Source: Candidatus Dormiibacterota bacterium (GTDB lineage: Bacteria; Chloroflexota; Dormibacteria; Dormibacterales; Dormibacteraceae). Taken from it: DNA of 64,000 nucleotides. Numbering within the stretch: position 1 is the stretch's first letter; every line of letters begins with the position of its first letter. The stretch lies in NCBI GenBank assembly GCA_003139695.1, contig PLJM01000025.1:62001-126000 (forward strand), written 5' to 3'. Below are positions 35,221-44,714 of the stretch, piece by piece. Made by a program: the position numbers and the translations under genes. The notes beneath the pieces were generated by a model. The model was not told the origin of the DNA. It ran no database searches and saw only the letters and a program-made list of their open reading frames with translations.

Positions 35221-36357
35221 TTGTCGAGGTCATTGGCAAGACAGACATCGCAGACTCAACGTCAGGCTGAGTCGAGCTCACCCCCACCAATCGCTCTTTC
35301 TCGCCCATGGATAGGGCCAGAAGAGAAGGCGGCTGTAATTGAGGTCCTCGAGTCGGGGATGCTCGCGCAGGGCCCGCGAGTTGCGGCCTTTGAAGAAGCT
35401 TTTGCCCGTGTGACCGGCTCGCGGCACGCAATCGCAACCTCTTCGGGCACGACAGCTCTTCACCTGGCCCTGATGGCTCATGGGGTGGGGCGCGGCGACG
35501 AGGTCATCACCAGCCCATTCACGTTCATCGCATCGGTCAACACGATTCTCTTCACCGGCGCGACTCCGGTCTTCGCCGACATCGATGAGCGCACCTTCAA
35601 CATCGACGCGAACGCGATCGAGGCCGCGATCACACCGCGCACGAAAGCCATCATGCCCGTGCACATATTCGGGCAGCCGTGCGATATGGACGAGATCACC
35701 GCTCTGGCCAGTAAACATGGGATCGTCATCATCGAAGACGCCGCCCAGGCGGTCGGCGCCACCTATCGCGGCCGCCCGGTGGGAAGCTTCGGAACCGGGA
35801 CCTTCAGCCTCTACGCAACGAAGAACGTGATGAGCGGCGAGGGCGGAATGATCACGACGGACGACGACCGCATCGCCGATCAGTGCCGCCTGCTGCGCAA
35901 TCACGGGATGCGCAAGCGCTACCAGTACGAGATGCTCGGTTACAACTTCCGCCTCACCGACGTGCTGGCCGCGATCGGCCTCGCGCAGCTCAACAGGATG
36001 CCTGAGTCGACCGCACGGCGCCGCGCGAACGCGGCCTTCCTCAGCGCCCAGATCGAGTCCGTCGCCACGCCGACGGTCAAAGAGGGTCGTGATCATGTTT
36101 GGCACCAGTACACGGTGCGAGTGCGAGAAGAGATGGACCGTGACGACGCGCTGAGGCGCCTCGACGCGGCAGGCATAGGTTCGGGCATCTTCTATCCAGC
36201 TGGCGCTCATAAGTTCCGACACATCAAGGAGGTTGTCGGCGATGTCGAAATGCCCGTGACCGATAGCGTCGCGGCATCGGTGATCTCGCTGCCAGTCCAT
36301 CCCCTGCTCGACCAGGCGGACCTCGAACGCATAGTGGCCGCCGTTAACGAGCTGTGA
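35221..36357 (+). CDS. DegT/DnrJ/EryC1/StrS-family sugar aminotransferase (WbpE-like)
   Basis: A PLP-dependent enzyme transferring an amino group to a keto sugar nucleotide. GSRHAIATSSGTTALHLAL, SPFTFIASVNTILFTGATPVF, EDAAQAVGA and the PLP-lysine region FSLYATKNVMSGEGGMI are all present. The C-terminal segment YNFRLTDVLAAIGLAQL is typical of WbpE-like 3-aminotransferases. The frame is open to 35098, but that part overlaps the flippase. TTG 35221 gives 378 residues, the family length; TTG 35233 is an alternative. Its stop overlaps the oxidoreductase start (GTGA), so this is the first gene of a three-gene operon. Confidence 0.88.
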   Translation: MSRSLARQTSQTQRQAESSSPPPIALSRPWIGPEEKAAVIEVLESGMLAQGPRVAAFEEAFARVTGSRHAIATSSGTTALHLALMAHGVGRGDEVITSPFTFIASVNTILFTGATPVFADIDERTFNIDANAIEAAITPRTKAIMPVHIFGQPCDMDEITALASKHGIVIIEDAAQAVGATYRGRPVGSFGTGTFSLYATKNVMSGEGGMITTDDDRIADQCRLLRNHGMRKRYQYEMLGYNFRLTDVLAAIGLAQLNRMPESTARRRANAAFLSAQIESVATPTVKEGRDHVWHQYTVRVREEMDRDDALRRLDAAGIGSGIFYPAGAHKFRHIKEVVGDVEMPVTDSVAASVISLPVHPLLDQADLERIVAAVNEL

Positions 36358-37358
36358 CCCGCGTCGCCGTCATCGGCACCGGCGTGATGGGCCGCAACCA
36401 CGCCCGCGTGCTGCACCAGCTACCGAACGTCGAGCTGGTCGGCGTCGCCGATTCAGACCTGGACGCTGCGTGCCTGGTTGCCGCCGCCCACGCCACACGC
36501 GCATACGGTTCGCTCGAGGAGCTGCTCAAGAAAGAGAGGCCGGACGCGGTTACGGTGGCCGTGCCTACCGAAAATCACCATCACGCGGTGATGGAAGCTC
36601 TATCGGCCGGCTGTCACGTACTGGTTGAAAAGCCGATCGCTGCAACTCTGGAGCAAGCCGACGAGCTCGTTGCCGCCGCCAAGGCCGCGCGACGAGTGCT
36701 CGCAGTCGGCCACATCGAACGGTACAACCCAGCTGTGCTTGAGCTCAAACGACGGCTCGATGACGGTCAGCTGGGCGCGGTGTATCAGTTCGACGCCAAG
36801 CGCCTCGGACCGTTTCCGCAGCGAATTCGGGACGTGGGAGTGGTCATCGATCTCGCCACCCACGATCTCGACCTCATGCGTTTCCTGACCGGAAGCGAAA
36901 TCATACGTGTGTATGCCGAAACGCGACGAAAGGTACACACGACGAGGGAGGACATGGTCAGCGGCATGCTCCGACTGGCGGACGGCTCGGTCGGCCTCCT
37001 TCAGATCAACTGGCTGACGCCGACCAAGATCCGCCAGATGACGGTCACCGGAGAGCGCGGAATGTTCCGGGCGGATTACCTGACACAAGATCTTTTCTTT
37101 TACGAGAATGCCGAGGCCTCTGCTCACAACTGGGAACAGATCACGATGTTGCGCGGAGTCAGCGAAGGTTCGATGGTCAAGTACGCGATCCAGAAACGAG
37201 AGCCCCTGCAATCGGAGTTGATTGCTTTTACGCGGGCAGTCGAGGGTGATCTAACTGGAATCGTCAGCGGCGAAGATGGCAGCGAGGCGCTGCGGCTGGC
37301 ACTGGCAATGATCGAGTCCGGGGACGGGGGTCGAGTGGTGACCGTCGCGCCCAGGTGA
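36354..37358 (+). CDS. Gfo/Idh/MocA-family oxidoreductase (WbpB-like)
   Basis: A 334-residue NAD-dependent sugar dehydrogenase. Rossmann motif RVAVIGTGVMGRNHARVL (3-20), the EKP motif in HVLVEKPIAATLEQA, and a catalytic His region LATHDLDLMRFLTG. Between an aminotransferase and a UDP-sugar dehydrogenase, joined to both by GTGA overlaps, it best fits WbpB, which oxidises C3 of UDP-GlcNAcA before transamination. GTG 36354 is the start. Confidence 0.87.
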   Translation: MTRVAVIGTGVMGRNHARVLHQLPNVELVGVADSDLDAACLVAAAHATRAYGSLEELLKKERPDAVTVAVPTENHHHAVMEALSAGCHVLVEKPIAATLEQADELVAAAKAARRVLAVGHIERYNPAVLELKRRLDDGQLGAVYQFDAKRLGPFPQRIRDVGVVIDLATHDLDLMRFLTGSEIIRVYAETRRKVHTTREDMVSGMLRLADGSVGLLQINWLTPTKIRQMTVTGERGMFRADYLTQDLFFYENAEASAHNWEQITMLRGVSEGSMVKYAIQKREPLQSELIAFTRAVEGDLTGIVSGEDGSEALRLALAMIESGDGGRVVTVAPR

Positions 37359-38698
37359 GCGGCTCGCTGACCTCTCTGCAGTCTGCCGTCGACGACCGCA
37401 GCGCCGCCATCGGCGTGATCGGGCTTGGCTATGTCGGTCTGCCGGCGGCGTGCATGTTTGCGAACGCCGGCTTCAAAGTCAACGGAGTCGACCTCAACGG
37501 CCCACGTACCGCGACGATCAACGCTGGACGCTCGCCGATCGAGGGCGACGAACCTGGTCTGGCGGATCTCGTCAGCGGCGTCGTCGCCTCGCGCCGCCTG
37601 CGCACCAGCACCGCGTATTCCGATCTCGCAGATACCGATGTGGTGCTCATCTGCGTGGACACTCCCGTCGACCCCGATCATCGGCCGCGCTTTGGCGCCT
37701 TGAGGTCAGCCTGCTCCCGGCTGGGAGAGGTGCTCAAGGACGGCGCTCTTGTGATCATCGAGTCGACCATTGCGCCCGGCACAATCGAATCGGTCGTGAA
37801 ACCGGCTCTCGAAGCATCCTCGGGACGAAGGGCCGGTACCGGCTTTTACCTCGGACACTGCCCTGAGCGAGTCATGCCCGGCAAGCTGCTGCGGAACATG
37901 CGGACGATGAGTCGCGTCTGCGGCGGTTCGTCGGCCGAGGTCGCAGACCTGATGATCGCCCTGTACTCGACATTCGTCGAGGGTGACCTTGATTCCGCTG
38001 ACTGCCTGACGGCAGAGCTCGTCAAGACGGCCGAGAATGCCTATCGCGATGTGGGCATCGCCTTCGCCAACCAGCTGGCGCTGATCTGCGAGCGAGTCGG
38101 TGGTGACGCCTGGCGAGTGCGGCGCCTGGTCAACAAGGTGCCCGGCCGCGATATTTTGCTGCCCGGCGGCGGAGTCGGCGGTCACTGCATCCCCAAGGAC
38201 TCGTGGCTTCTTGCCGCCCCGCTGGGCGACAGCGCCGAAGATTCGCTTCTCGGCGTTGCGCGCCGGATAAACGACGGCATGCCTGCGCACGTGGCGGGAC
38301 TCGTAAGTGGCCTGTTGGTGCCCGACAGGAAGGCCCGCGTCGCGGTGCTCGGCTTTGCCTATCTGGAGAACAGCGACGACACCAGGAACTCGCCGAGCGA
38401 GGAACTGATCCGCGTCCTATCGGCGCGCGGCTTCGATGTCGCCGTCCATGACCCCTTCGTGCGCGAATACCACGGCAACGTGATGGATACGCTTCGAGAC
38501 GCGGACTGCGCTGTCCTGATGGTCGCCCATACCGCCTACAAAGACCTGGACTTGAACGCCGCCGCGAAAGTGATGCGGACGCCTGCGCTGGTAGACGCGC
38601 GCGGCTTCTTCGAGCCGGACAAGCTCAAGCAGGCGGGTTTCAGGTACAGGCTCATTGGCGTCGGAGATCCATCGGAGGCTTACGAGGTCTCCTCGTAG
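37355..38698 (+). CDS. UDP-sugar 6-dehydrogenase (WbpA/WecC family), copy 2
   Basis: A 447-residue paralogue of the dehydrogenase at 25.5 kb. NAD motif IGVIGLGYVGLPAA, ESTIAPGTIES, catalytic Cys in PGGGVGGHCIPKDSWLL and UDP-domain VLGFAYLENSDDTRNSPSEE. The GGHCIPKD form is nearer to UDP-ManNAc dehydrogenases (WecC-like) than copy 1, but the substrate is not certain. GTG 37355 overlaps the preceding stop by four bases. It closes the aminotransferase-oxidoreductase-dehydrogenase operon. The gap 38699-38795 has a CACCGAC/GTCGGTG hairpin (about 38735-38755). Confidence 0.88.
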   Translation: MSGSLTSLQSAVDDRSAAIGVIGLGYVGLPAACMFANAGFKVNGVDLNGPRTATINAGRSPIEGDEPGLADLVSGVVASRRLRTSTAYSDLADTDVVLICVDTPVDPDHRPRFGALRSACSRLGEVLKDGALVIIESTIAPGTIESVVKPALEASSGRRAGTGFYLGHCPERVMPGKLLRNMRTMSRVCGGSSAEVADLMIALYSTFVEGDLDSADCLTAELVKTAENAYRDVGIAFANQLALICERVGGDAWRVRRLVNKVPGRDILLPGGGVGGHCIPKDSWLLAAPLGDSAEDSLLGVARRINDGMPAHVAGLVSGLLVPDRKARVAVLGFAYLENSDDTRNSPSEELIRVLSARGFDVAVHDPFVREYHGNVMDTLRDADCAVLMVAHTAYKDLDLNAAAKVMRTPALVDARGFFEPDKLKQAGFRYRLIGVGDPSEAYEVSS

Positions 38699-38795
38699 CG
38701 GCCTTCGCACGTTCTCGATAAAAAGGAGGCGGTGTCACCGACACCGGCGGTCGGTGAGGTTATCGGCCCGGAACGCTGGGTAACATTTAGCCGCA

Positions 38796-39713
38796 TTGGC
38801 GGACGCCATCATCGTCACCTACAACTCGGCGCGTTCGATTGCTGCGTGTCTCACCGCGCTCCTCGACGGGGATCTGCACGTTGTCGTGGTGGACAATGCC
38901 GGGACCGCCGAAATCGTGCGACGGCAGTTCCCTCGATGCGAGTTGATCGCGAACGAAGAGAACCTCGGTTTCGCGCGCGCCGTCAACCAGGGACTGGCAC
39001 GTAGCGGGTCCCAGGTTGTGCTGCTCGTAAACCCAGACTGCATCGTGCCGCCGGCTACGGCCAAGGCGCTCGTTACATTTCTCATCGAGCACCCCGACGT
39101 GGCCATCGTTGGACCACGGTTGCGCGACGCCGACGGCTCCATCAATATCTCCGCCCGCCCGAACTTCACATTCGGTTCAATGCTCGCCAATCGCGCGCGT
39201 CTATTCTTTCCGTTCCTGACGCCAATGCTCGCCCGCAATCAAGGCTTCGCGAGCTACGACGCATGCTTGCGCGCGACAGAACCGACGGATGTCGCGATGC
39301 TGACTGGCGCGTGCATTGCAGTGCGTGGCGACCTCTTGCGAGAGGTCGGGGGGCTCGACGAGGGCTATTTCATGTACTACGAGGACGTGGAGCTTTGCTT
39401 CCAGGCCCGGCAGCGAAATCGGCGCGTCGTTTACCTGCCTACGGTGGAGGCGGTTCATGAGCGCGGGGGCTCGAGTGGCGACCGGTCGCACGTCTGGCCG
39501 CTGCACACGCGCTCGGCGCTCCGCTACTACGCGAAACATCGCCCACGGACGTTCCAGCTCGTACGGCTTGCGCTACTCGGTCGAGCCGTGCTCGGACTCG
39601 CAGACCCGCGCGGTCACCGGCGGCAGGCGTGGGCACGGGTCGCGCGCGTCGCGCTGACCGTCCCGAAGCAAAGCCTACTTTCTGAACCCGCGCCGGCCGC
39701 CAACCGCCACTAA
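38796..39713 (+). CDS. family 2 glycosyltransferase (rhamnosyltransferase-like)
   Basis: A 305-residue GT-A enzyme: AIIVTYNSARSIAACLTAL, VVVVDNAGT, NLGFARAVNQGL, the DxD-containing LLVNPDCIVPP, and GGLDEGYFMYYEDVELCFQA. It resembles WbbL/RfbN-type rhamnosyltransferases working on lipid-linked glycans. TTG 38796 is the only start after the in-frame stop at 38781 and lacks a ribosome-binding site. A strong AAGGAGG stands upstream at about 38724 before a GTG in another frame. The sequence ends in a basic amphipathic region. Confidence 0.83.
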   Translation: MADAIIVTYNSARSIAACLTALLDGDLHVVVVDNAGTAEIVRRQFPRCELIANEENLGFARAVNQGLARSGSQVVLLVNPDCIVPPATAKALVTFLIEHPDVAIVGPRLRDADGSINISARPNFTFGSMLANRARLFFPFLTPMLARNQGFASYDACLRATEPTDVAMLTGACIAVRGDLLREVGGLDEGYFMYYEDVELCFQARQRNRRVVYLPTVEAVHERGGSSGDRSHVWPLHTRSALRYYAKHRPRTFQLVRLALLGRAVLGLADPRGHRRQAWARVARVALTVPKQSLLSEPAPAANRH

Positions 39714-39778
39714 AAGCGCGCCCGAGAGGGCGCAAGCGGCGGGCACAGTGACGAGAGGATCGATAAGGAAGGCACTGG

Positions 39779-41101
39779 TCACGACCGGGCTGGGGTGGCG
39801 GCGAGGATGCGCTTCAATGTCGAATCGACCAAGCGCCTGTACCGCACGAGGTCCTCAGACCTGACGACGATGGTCTCCAGCACGCCCGCTCCAGACTCAC
39901 GATGGAAGATCCAGACAAAGGCCGCTGCCGTACACGTATAGACAATGCTCGATGCGGCGGCCGCTCCGTTGATACCGAATGGCGGTATCAGCACCAGGTC
40001 CATGACGACGGTGAGGATCATCGACCCGCCGGAGAGGTAGGTGCTGTAGATAGGCTTTCCAATTCCGCTCAGGTAGCTGGTGATGATCTTGGCGACGGTA
40101 AGAGTGACGATGCCCGGCAGGAGCAGCCAGAGGGGCTCGATTGCGGGAATCAGCGCAGATCCGAAAATCGTCAGGATGAGCGGTCTGCTTACCGCAAACA
40201 TCACCACCGCCCCGATCAGAGTCACGAAAACGGCGTTGCGGCAGACAGCGGGCGTGATGCGGTCCGCCTCTTCTTTTTCCAGCGATGAGATGTGCGGAAA
40301 CATGACCAGCGCAAGACCGTTGGCGCCGTACCAGAGCCCTTCGGCCATGGCCGTTGCCACCGAGTAATACCCCAGGGCCGCCACCCCACTCAAGCCATTG
40401 ACCATCAGAGCATCCAGGCGGTAGCTGACCGTCATCATCAGGTTCGCGGCATACCCTCGTATGCCGAAGTTGAAAAAACTACGCAGTATCGTCGGATTGA
40501 AGTCGAGGCGAATGGGAGCCGCGCGACCGACCAGCACCAGCCCCACTCCGGCACTGATAGTCACTCCGATGGTCAGCGCAACCAGGGCCGAGGTCGCCGA
40601 AAGGGAGCCCGCCAAGGCAAGGGCGACCTGGATCACAAGTGCCACAACCACCTGGATCGCGCTGATCGCCGCGTACTGAAGCGGCCGGTTCAGGCCAAGC
40701 ACGATCGACGAACACGTTGTCGCGACCTGGTAAAGAGCGGTGAGCGTCACCATGATGAACGCCTGCGACGGGGTCATGTCGTGGAAGTACGTCGCTTGGA
40801 ACAACACGTACGCGGCTGCCAAAACGAGCATCGTCACGCCGGCCGAAGCCAACGACACCGTCATGAGGGTCGAAACCACATTGGCGAGAGGAAACTGATG
40901 CTTGCCGATGTAATAGATGCCCGCCCAACTGATCCCTAGCCCTGTGACATACGCCGAGAGTGTCGCCACTGCGACGACGAGGGTGTAGATACCTCGTCCC
41001 TGAGCACCTGTAACACGAGTCACGAGGATCGTGATTGCAACCAGGGTGATGAGTTGGAGGACCTGGATGAGGATCGTGAAGATGCTCTTGCGAAGGATCA
41101 T
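39779..41101 (-). CDS. Wzx-like polysaccharide flippase, copy 2
   Basis: A 440-residue MOP-superfamily exporter, paralogous to the flippase at 33.8-35.1 kb from the first residues (MILRKSIFTILIQVLQLITL) to the last (ILAATPARS). Twelve membrane helices are predicted. It would flip a lipid-linked repeat unit; two copies may serve two different glycans. The ATG and the segment before it are conserved with copy 1. Between 39714 and 39778 there is only a GCGCCC/GGGCGC hairpin without a T-run. Confidence 0.88.
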   Translation of the reverse strand: MILRKSIFTILIQVLQLITLVAITILVTRVTGAQGRGIYTLVVAVATLSAYVTGLGISWAGIYYIGKHQFPLANVVSTLMTVSLASAGVTMLVLAAAYVLFQATYFHDMTPSQAFIMVTLTALYQVATTCSSIVLGLNRPLQYAAISAIQVVVALVIQVALALAGSLSATSALVALTIGVTISAGVGLVLVGRAAPIRLDFNPTILRSFFNFGIRGYAANLMMTVSYRLDALMVNGLSGVAALGYYSVATAMAEGLWYGANGLALVMFPHISSLEKEEADRITPAVCRNAVFVTLIGAVVMFAVSRPLILTIFGSALIPAIEPLWLLLPGIVTLTVAKIITSYLSGIGKPIYSTYLSGGSMILTVVMDLVLIPPFGINGAAAASSIVYTCTAAAFVWIFHRESGAGVLETIVVRSEDLVRYRRLVDSTLKRILAATPARS

Positions 41102-41120
41102 TCAACGTCAGGCTATAGCA
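41102..41120 (-). promoter_or_regulatory. promoter segment of flippase copy 2
   Basis: TGCTAT (41120-41115) followed by 13 bases to the ATG. CTATAGCCTGAC is identical to the copy at 35133-35151, so the promoter was duplicated with the gene or is under the same control. Confidence 0.4.
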
Positions 41121-41186
41121 AGGGCCGCAGGCGCAATGCACGGTCTGAGAGGCGCGGGATAGGGTCGGTATAGTGCGACCAGCCAG

Positions 41187-42440
41187 ATGCGCGTCCTACA
41201 CATCGCGACCGCATTTCCGCGCTCAAAGGACGACGTGATCGTGCCGTGGCTGGTGGAACTGCTTAAACGCATGCAGGACTCCGGATATGAGGTCGAAGTC
41301 CTTACCTCGGCATACAAGGGCGGCGGCGGCGATTCCTACGAAGGGATTCCCGTGCACCGGTTCCGGTACTTTCCGGCGCGCTGGGAGGACCTCACGCATG
41401 ACGAGGCGGCGACCGACCGAATGGGCCGTTCCCCTCTTCATCGCGTGCTTCCACTGTTTTATGTCGCCGGGGGTCTCTTTGCCGCGTGGCGTCTCGCACG
41501 CCGCCGCCGGTTCGACATCATTCATGTCCACTGGCCGGTGCCGCACGCGCTGTTCGGGTGGGTCGCTCGGCGGGCCAACGGACGGCACGCGCATCTCGTC
41601 ACGAGCTGGTACGGGGTTGAGCTCCGGTGGGTACAGAGCTCCCTGCCGTGGCTGCGTGGCTTTGTGCGCTGGGCCTTGCGCACGTCTGAAGCAGTCGTTG
41701 CGATTTCGTCGTACACGGCGCGTGAAATCAACCGCTTCGCTCAAGTTCAGGTGCTTGTGATTCCCTACGGCGTCGGTTTCCGCGAAGCGCAGACGCAAGG
41801 CCGGGCGGCCGGGCAAGGTTTGTTTCGCATCCTGTTCGTTGGCCGGCTCGTCGAGCGGAAGGGGGTCAAGCATCTCATCGATGCAGTTCAGCGCCTTCCG
41901 GCCGAGCTGAACCCCATCCTCACCCTGATCGGCGAGGGGCCCGAGCGTTCGACATTGGAGATGCAGGTCGATCGAAGCGGCCTCGCAAGCCGCGTGGTGT
42001 TCAGGGGGCGGGTCGACGACGGTGCGTTGCGGGAGGCGTACACCGAGACCGACGTGTTCGTGCTGCCCGCCGTCGTCGATGCGCGCGGCGATACGGAAGG
42101 CCTCGGTGTTGTCCTCCTCGAAGCGATGAGTTGCGGTGTACCGGTGGTGGGCAGCGGTATTGGCGGCATCACCGACATCATTGAAAACGAGAAGAGCGGG
42201 TTGTTGGTTGGTCCGGCCGATCCCGATGAGCTCGCCAGCGCGCTCGAGCGGCTCGCGCGCGATCCGGGCCTGGCGGCCCGCCTCGGCACCGCGGGTGAGC
42301 GCCGCGTGCGCGCCGAGTTCGGCTGGCCCGGGATCATGAGCAGATGGGAGGAATGCTACAGGGCGCTGGTCGAAAGTCGATCTGCAGTTGCGGACGGAGC
42401 GGGCGCAGCTCCGACACCGCCCCAAGCGGGGGGCCTCTAA
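41187..42440 (+). CDS. glycosyltransferase family 4
   Basis: A 417-residue GT-B enzyme: MRVLHIATAFPRSKDDVIVP, IIHVHWPVPHALFGW, LVTSWYGVELRW, and in the donor domain ILFVGRLVERKGVKHLIDAV, TLIGEGPERSTLE and GLGVVLLEAMSCGVPVVGSG. It resembles mannosyl/glucosyl transferases of EPS clusters. The gap to the gmd gene is 71 bases. Confidence 0.9.
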   Translation: MRVLHIATAFPRSKDDVIVPWLVELLKRMQDSGYEVEVLTSAYKGGGGDSYEGIPVHRFRYFPARWEDLTHDEAATDRMGRSPLHRVLPLFYVAGGLFAAWRLARRRRFDIIHVHWPVPHALFGWVARRANGRHAHLVTSWYGVELRWVQSSLPWLRGFVRWALRTSEAVVAISSYTAREINRFAQVQVLVIPYGVGFREAQTQGRAAGQGLFRILFVGRLVERKGVKHLIDAVQRLPAELNPILTLIGEGPERSTLEMQVDRSGLASRVVFRGRVDDGALREAYTETDVFVLPAVVDARGDTEGLGVVLLEAMSCGVPVVGSGIGGITDIIENEKSGLLVGPADPDELASALERLARDPGLAARLGTAGERRVRAEFGWPGIMSRWEECYRALVESRSAVADGAGAAPTPPQAGGL

Positions 42441-42511
42441 GCAGGCTCGCGTCCTGACTCGGCAGCCCGAAGGCATGGCAGCTAACGACGGCGATCAACA
42501 CCCTAGACTCT

Positions 42512-43552
42512 TTGGTTGTTGTGGCTCGAAGAGCACTGATAACCGGGATCACCGGGCAAGACGGCTCATACCTCGCCGAGCTCCTTTTGGACAAGGGCTA
42601 CGAGGTGCACGGCGTCGTTCGGAGATCCTCCACGATGAATCGCGGGCGTATCGACCATCTTCAGCACGCACATCCGACTCACTCTGAAGGTTCTCGCTTC
42701 GTCCTTCACTACGGTGACATGACCGACTCGGGCGGGCTCAACCGCTTGGTCAAGACAGTTCGTCCAGACGAGCTCTACAACCTGGCAGCGCAAAGCCACG
42801 TGCAGATCTCGTTTGACCAGCCTGAATACACCGGCGATACAGATGGGGTCGGGACGACTCGCCTGCTGGAGGCCGTCAGAACGCTTGGGCTGCCCGTTCG
42901 GTTCTATCAGGCTTCGACGTCAGAGATGTTCGGACTCTCGGCCCCACCGCAGAACGAAACGACGGCGTTCATGCCGCGAAGTCCCTACGCCATCGCCAAG
43001 CTCTACGCGCACTGGATGACCATCAACTACCGCGAGGCACACCACATGTTCGCCTGCAGCGGGATCCTCTTCAACCACGAGTCACCTCGAAGAGGCGAAA
43101 ACTTCGTAACTCGGAAGGTCACCCGCGGCGTGGCGCAGATCCTGGCGGGGAAGTCCGACAAACTTCGAATGGGTAACCTGGAAGCCAAGAGAGATTGGGG
43201 ACATGCGCGCGACTACGTGCGGGCGATGTGGTTGATGCTCCAGCAGGATGACGCCGACGACTATGTCATCGCGACCGGTACCACTCGGTCGGTGAAGGAA
43301 TTCGTCGAAGCTGCGTTTGGACTCGCAGGGCTCGACTGGCAGAAATACGTACAGATCGACGATGCTTACATGCGGCCGGCGGATGTGCCCGAGCTCCGTG
43401 GCGATTCGAGCAAAGCGGCTGAAAAGCTCGGATGGACGCCGACCGTCACGTTCGAGGAGCTGGTCCGGGAAATGCTCGAGAACGACCTGCAGCTGGAAGG
43501 AGTCGACCCCGCCAAGCACTTACGCCAGCCGCCTGCCCGGGTTGGGCCCTAG
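42512..43552 (+). CDS. gmd: GDP-mannose 4,6-dehydratase
   Basis: It converts GDP-D-mannose to GDP-4-keto-6-deoxy-D-mannose. The 346 residues show the SDR motif [47 protein letters not shown], the catalytic region STSEMFG...[12 protein letters not shown], and [18 protein letters not shown] and [16 protein letters not shown], all diagnostic of Gmd. TTG 42512 or GTG 42521 start it. No fucose/rhamnose reductase (fcl, rmd) is next to it, so the final GDP-sugar is unknown. It converges with the following GT4 gene with five bases between stops. Confidence 0.95.
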   Translation: MVVVARRALITGITGQDGSYLAELLLDKGYEVHGVVRRSSTMNRGRIDHLQHAHPTHSEGSRFVLHYGDMTDSGGLNRLVKTVRPDELYNLAAQSHVQISFDQPEYTGDTDGVGTTRLLEAVRTLGLPVRFYQASTSEMFGLSAPPQNETTAFMPRSPYAIAKLYAHWMTINYREAHHMFACSGILFNHESPRRGENFVTRKVTRGVAQILAGKSDKLRMGNLEAKRDWGHARDYVRAMWLMLQQDDADDYVIATGTTRSVKEFVEAAFGLAGLDWQKYVQIDDAYMRPADVPELRGDSSKAAEKLGWTPTVTFEELVREMLENDLQLEGVDPAKHLRQPPARVGP

Positions 43553-43557
43553 ATCGG

Positions 43558-44559
43558 CTACGCCTGATTGGACTCCGAGGGGCGGCTCGAACCAAAGTAG
43601 GCCTCCTCAAGCTCTCGCAAATTCCGCGCGAAGCCGTGATTGCGCCTGACCCAATCGCGTCCGGCCCGAGATAAGCGGAGCAGCTCGGCCTCGTTCTCCC
43701 TTAATTCCTCCACGGCACTGACGATTTCCTCTGGGGTTGAGGCGGCGATCACAGGAGGCGGGTCCACTGGGTAGTTGGCCAGATTGATACCAGTGATGAC
43801 GGGACGGCCGGCAGCCATCGCCTCGAGCTCAGATAGGCCGAGGATGCCCTGGCGCATCTGCCCGATCACGATGTCGAACTGTTCCAGGAAAGGGCCGATC
43901 TCATCATGTGGAACCTGGCCGACGAATCGCACGACTCCGCCGTACCGCTGCGCGTACTCGCGCGCCAGTGGGCCGTAATCGAGGGCTGTGAGCTCCAGCA
44001 ATTTGCTCAACCTTTCGGCGGCGGGAAAGATTCGTTCCACCCCCTTGCGCGTGTGCAGCATCGTGAATATGAGCGCCCTTGTCAGCCTTCTGGGCGGAGG
44101 CGGAGACGTTTCGTTGACCTGGACGGGGTTGGGCAGGTAAATCAGCTTGTCGTGGAATTCGGCCGCGAAGGGGCGCAGGTCGGGTGTGACGTAGAACACA
44201 GCCTTTGCCCTCTTGAGGACTGCTCGGGTCACCAGTCGCAGCACCGGCCTGCGCATGTTGAGGTGCAGATCGGAGCCATGGGCCTGCGCGAAGAACGGCC
44301 GCCCCAGCGGCAAACCGACGATGCCATGGCTCAACCAGTGGATGTGCACTATGTCGTAGTGATTTCGCCTTAGTTTTCGGATCACGGGCATGTATGCGGC
44401 CAGCCGCAGCGGGATCGCCAACCCCTTCATCGGCCATTTCCAAGACGCTCCGAGCTCTGATAGAGCAATTTCGTCAACCTCGTGACCTGCTGCTCGCAGG
44501 GTCTGGGCCTGGACCTTGGCGACGCCCGCGACATCGTGAACCAGTGCGATTCGCGCCAC
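43558..44559 (-). CDS. glycosyltransferase family 4
   Basis: A 333-residue GT-B protein: RIALVHDVAGVAKVQAQTL, YDIVHIHWLSHGIVGL, AQAHGSDLHLNMRRP, and a donor domain ending with LGLSELEAMAAGRPVITG. I start it at GTG 44559, where the conserved N-terminal strand begins; the frame is open to 44724, but that part overlaps the divergent GT2 gene. The chain is slightly short for the family. Acceptor and sugar are unknown. Confidence 0.83.
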   Translation of the reverse strand: MARIALVHDVAGVAKVQAQTLRAAGHEVDEIALSELGASWKWPMKGLAIPLRLAAYMPVIRKLRRNHYDIVHIHWLSHGIVGLPLGRPFFAQAHGSDLHLNMRRPVLRLVTRAVLKRAKAVFYVTPDLRPFAAEFHDKLIYLPNPVQVNETSPPPPRRLTRALIFTMLHTRKGVERIFPAAERLSKLLELTALDYGPLAREYAQRYGGVVRFVGQVPHDEIGPFLEQFDIVIGQMRQGILGLSELEAMAAGRPVITGINLANYPVDPPPVIAASTPEEIVSAVEELRENEAELLRLSRAGRDWVRRNHGFARNLRELEEAYFGSSRPSESNQA

Positions 44560-44714
44560 GCGGCCAGCTAGCCCGATCCGAAGGAGGGCTCGGTGTGGAT
44601 TGCGCCTCGGCTCATGGCCGATATCGTCGCACGACACCATGGGGCGCCCGAGATCAAGGCAGCGTTGGAGGCATGCCCCCGCATCGCGTGTCTGACTAAA
44701 CTGGCGGGCGAACC

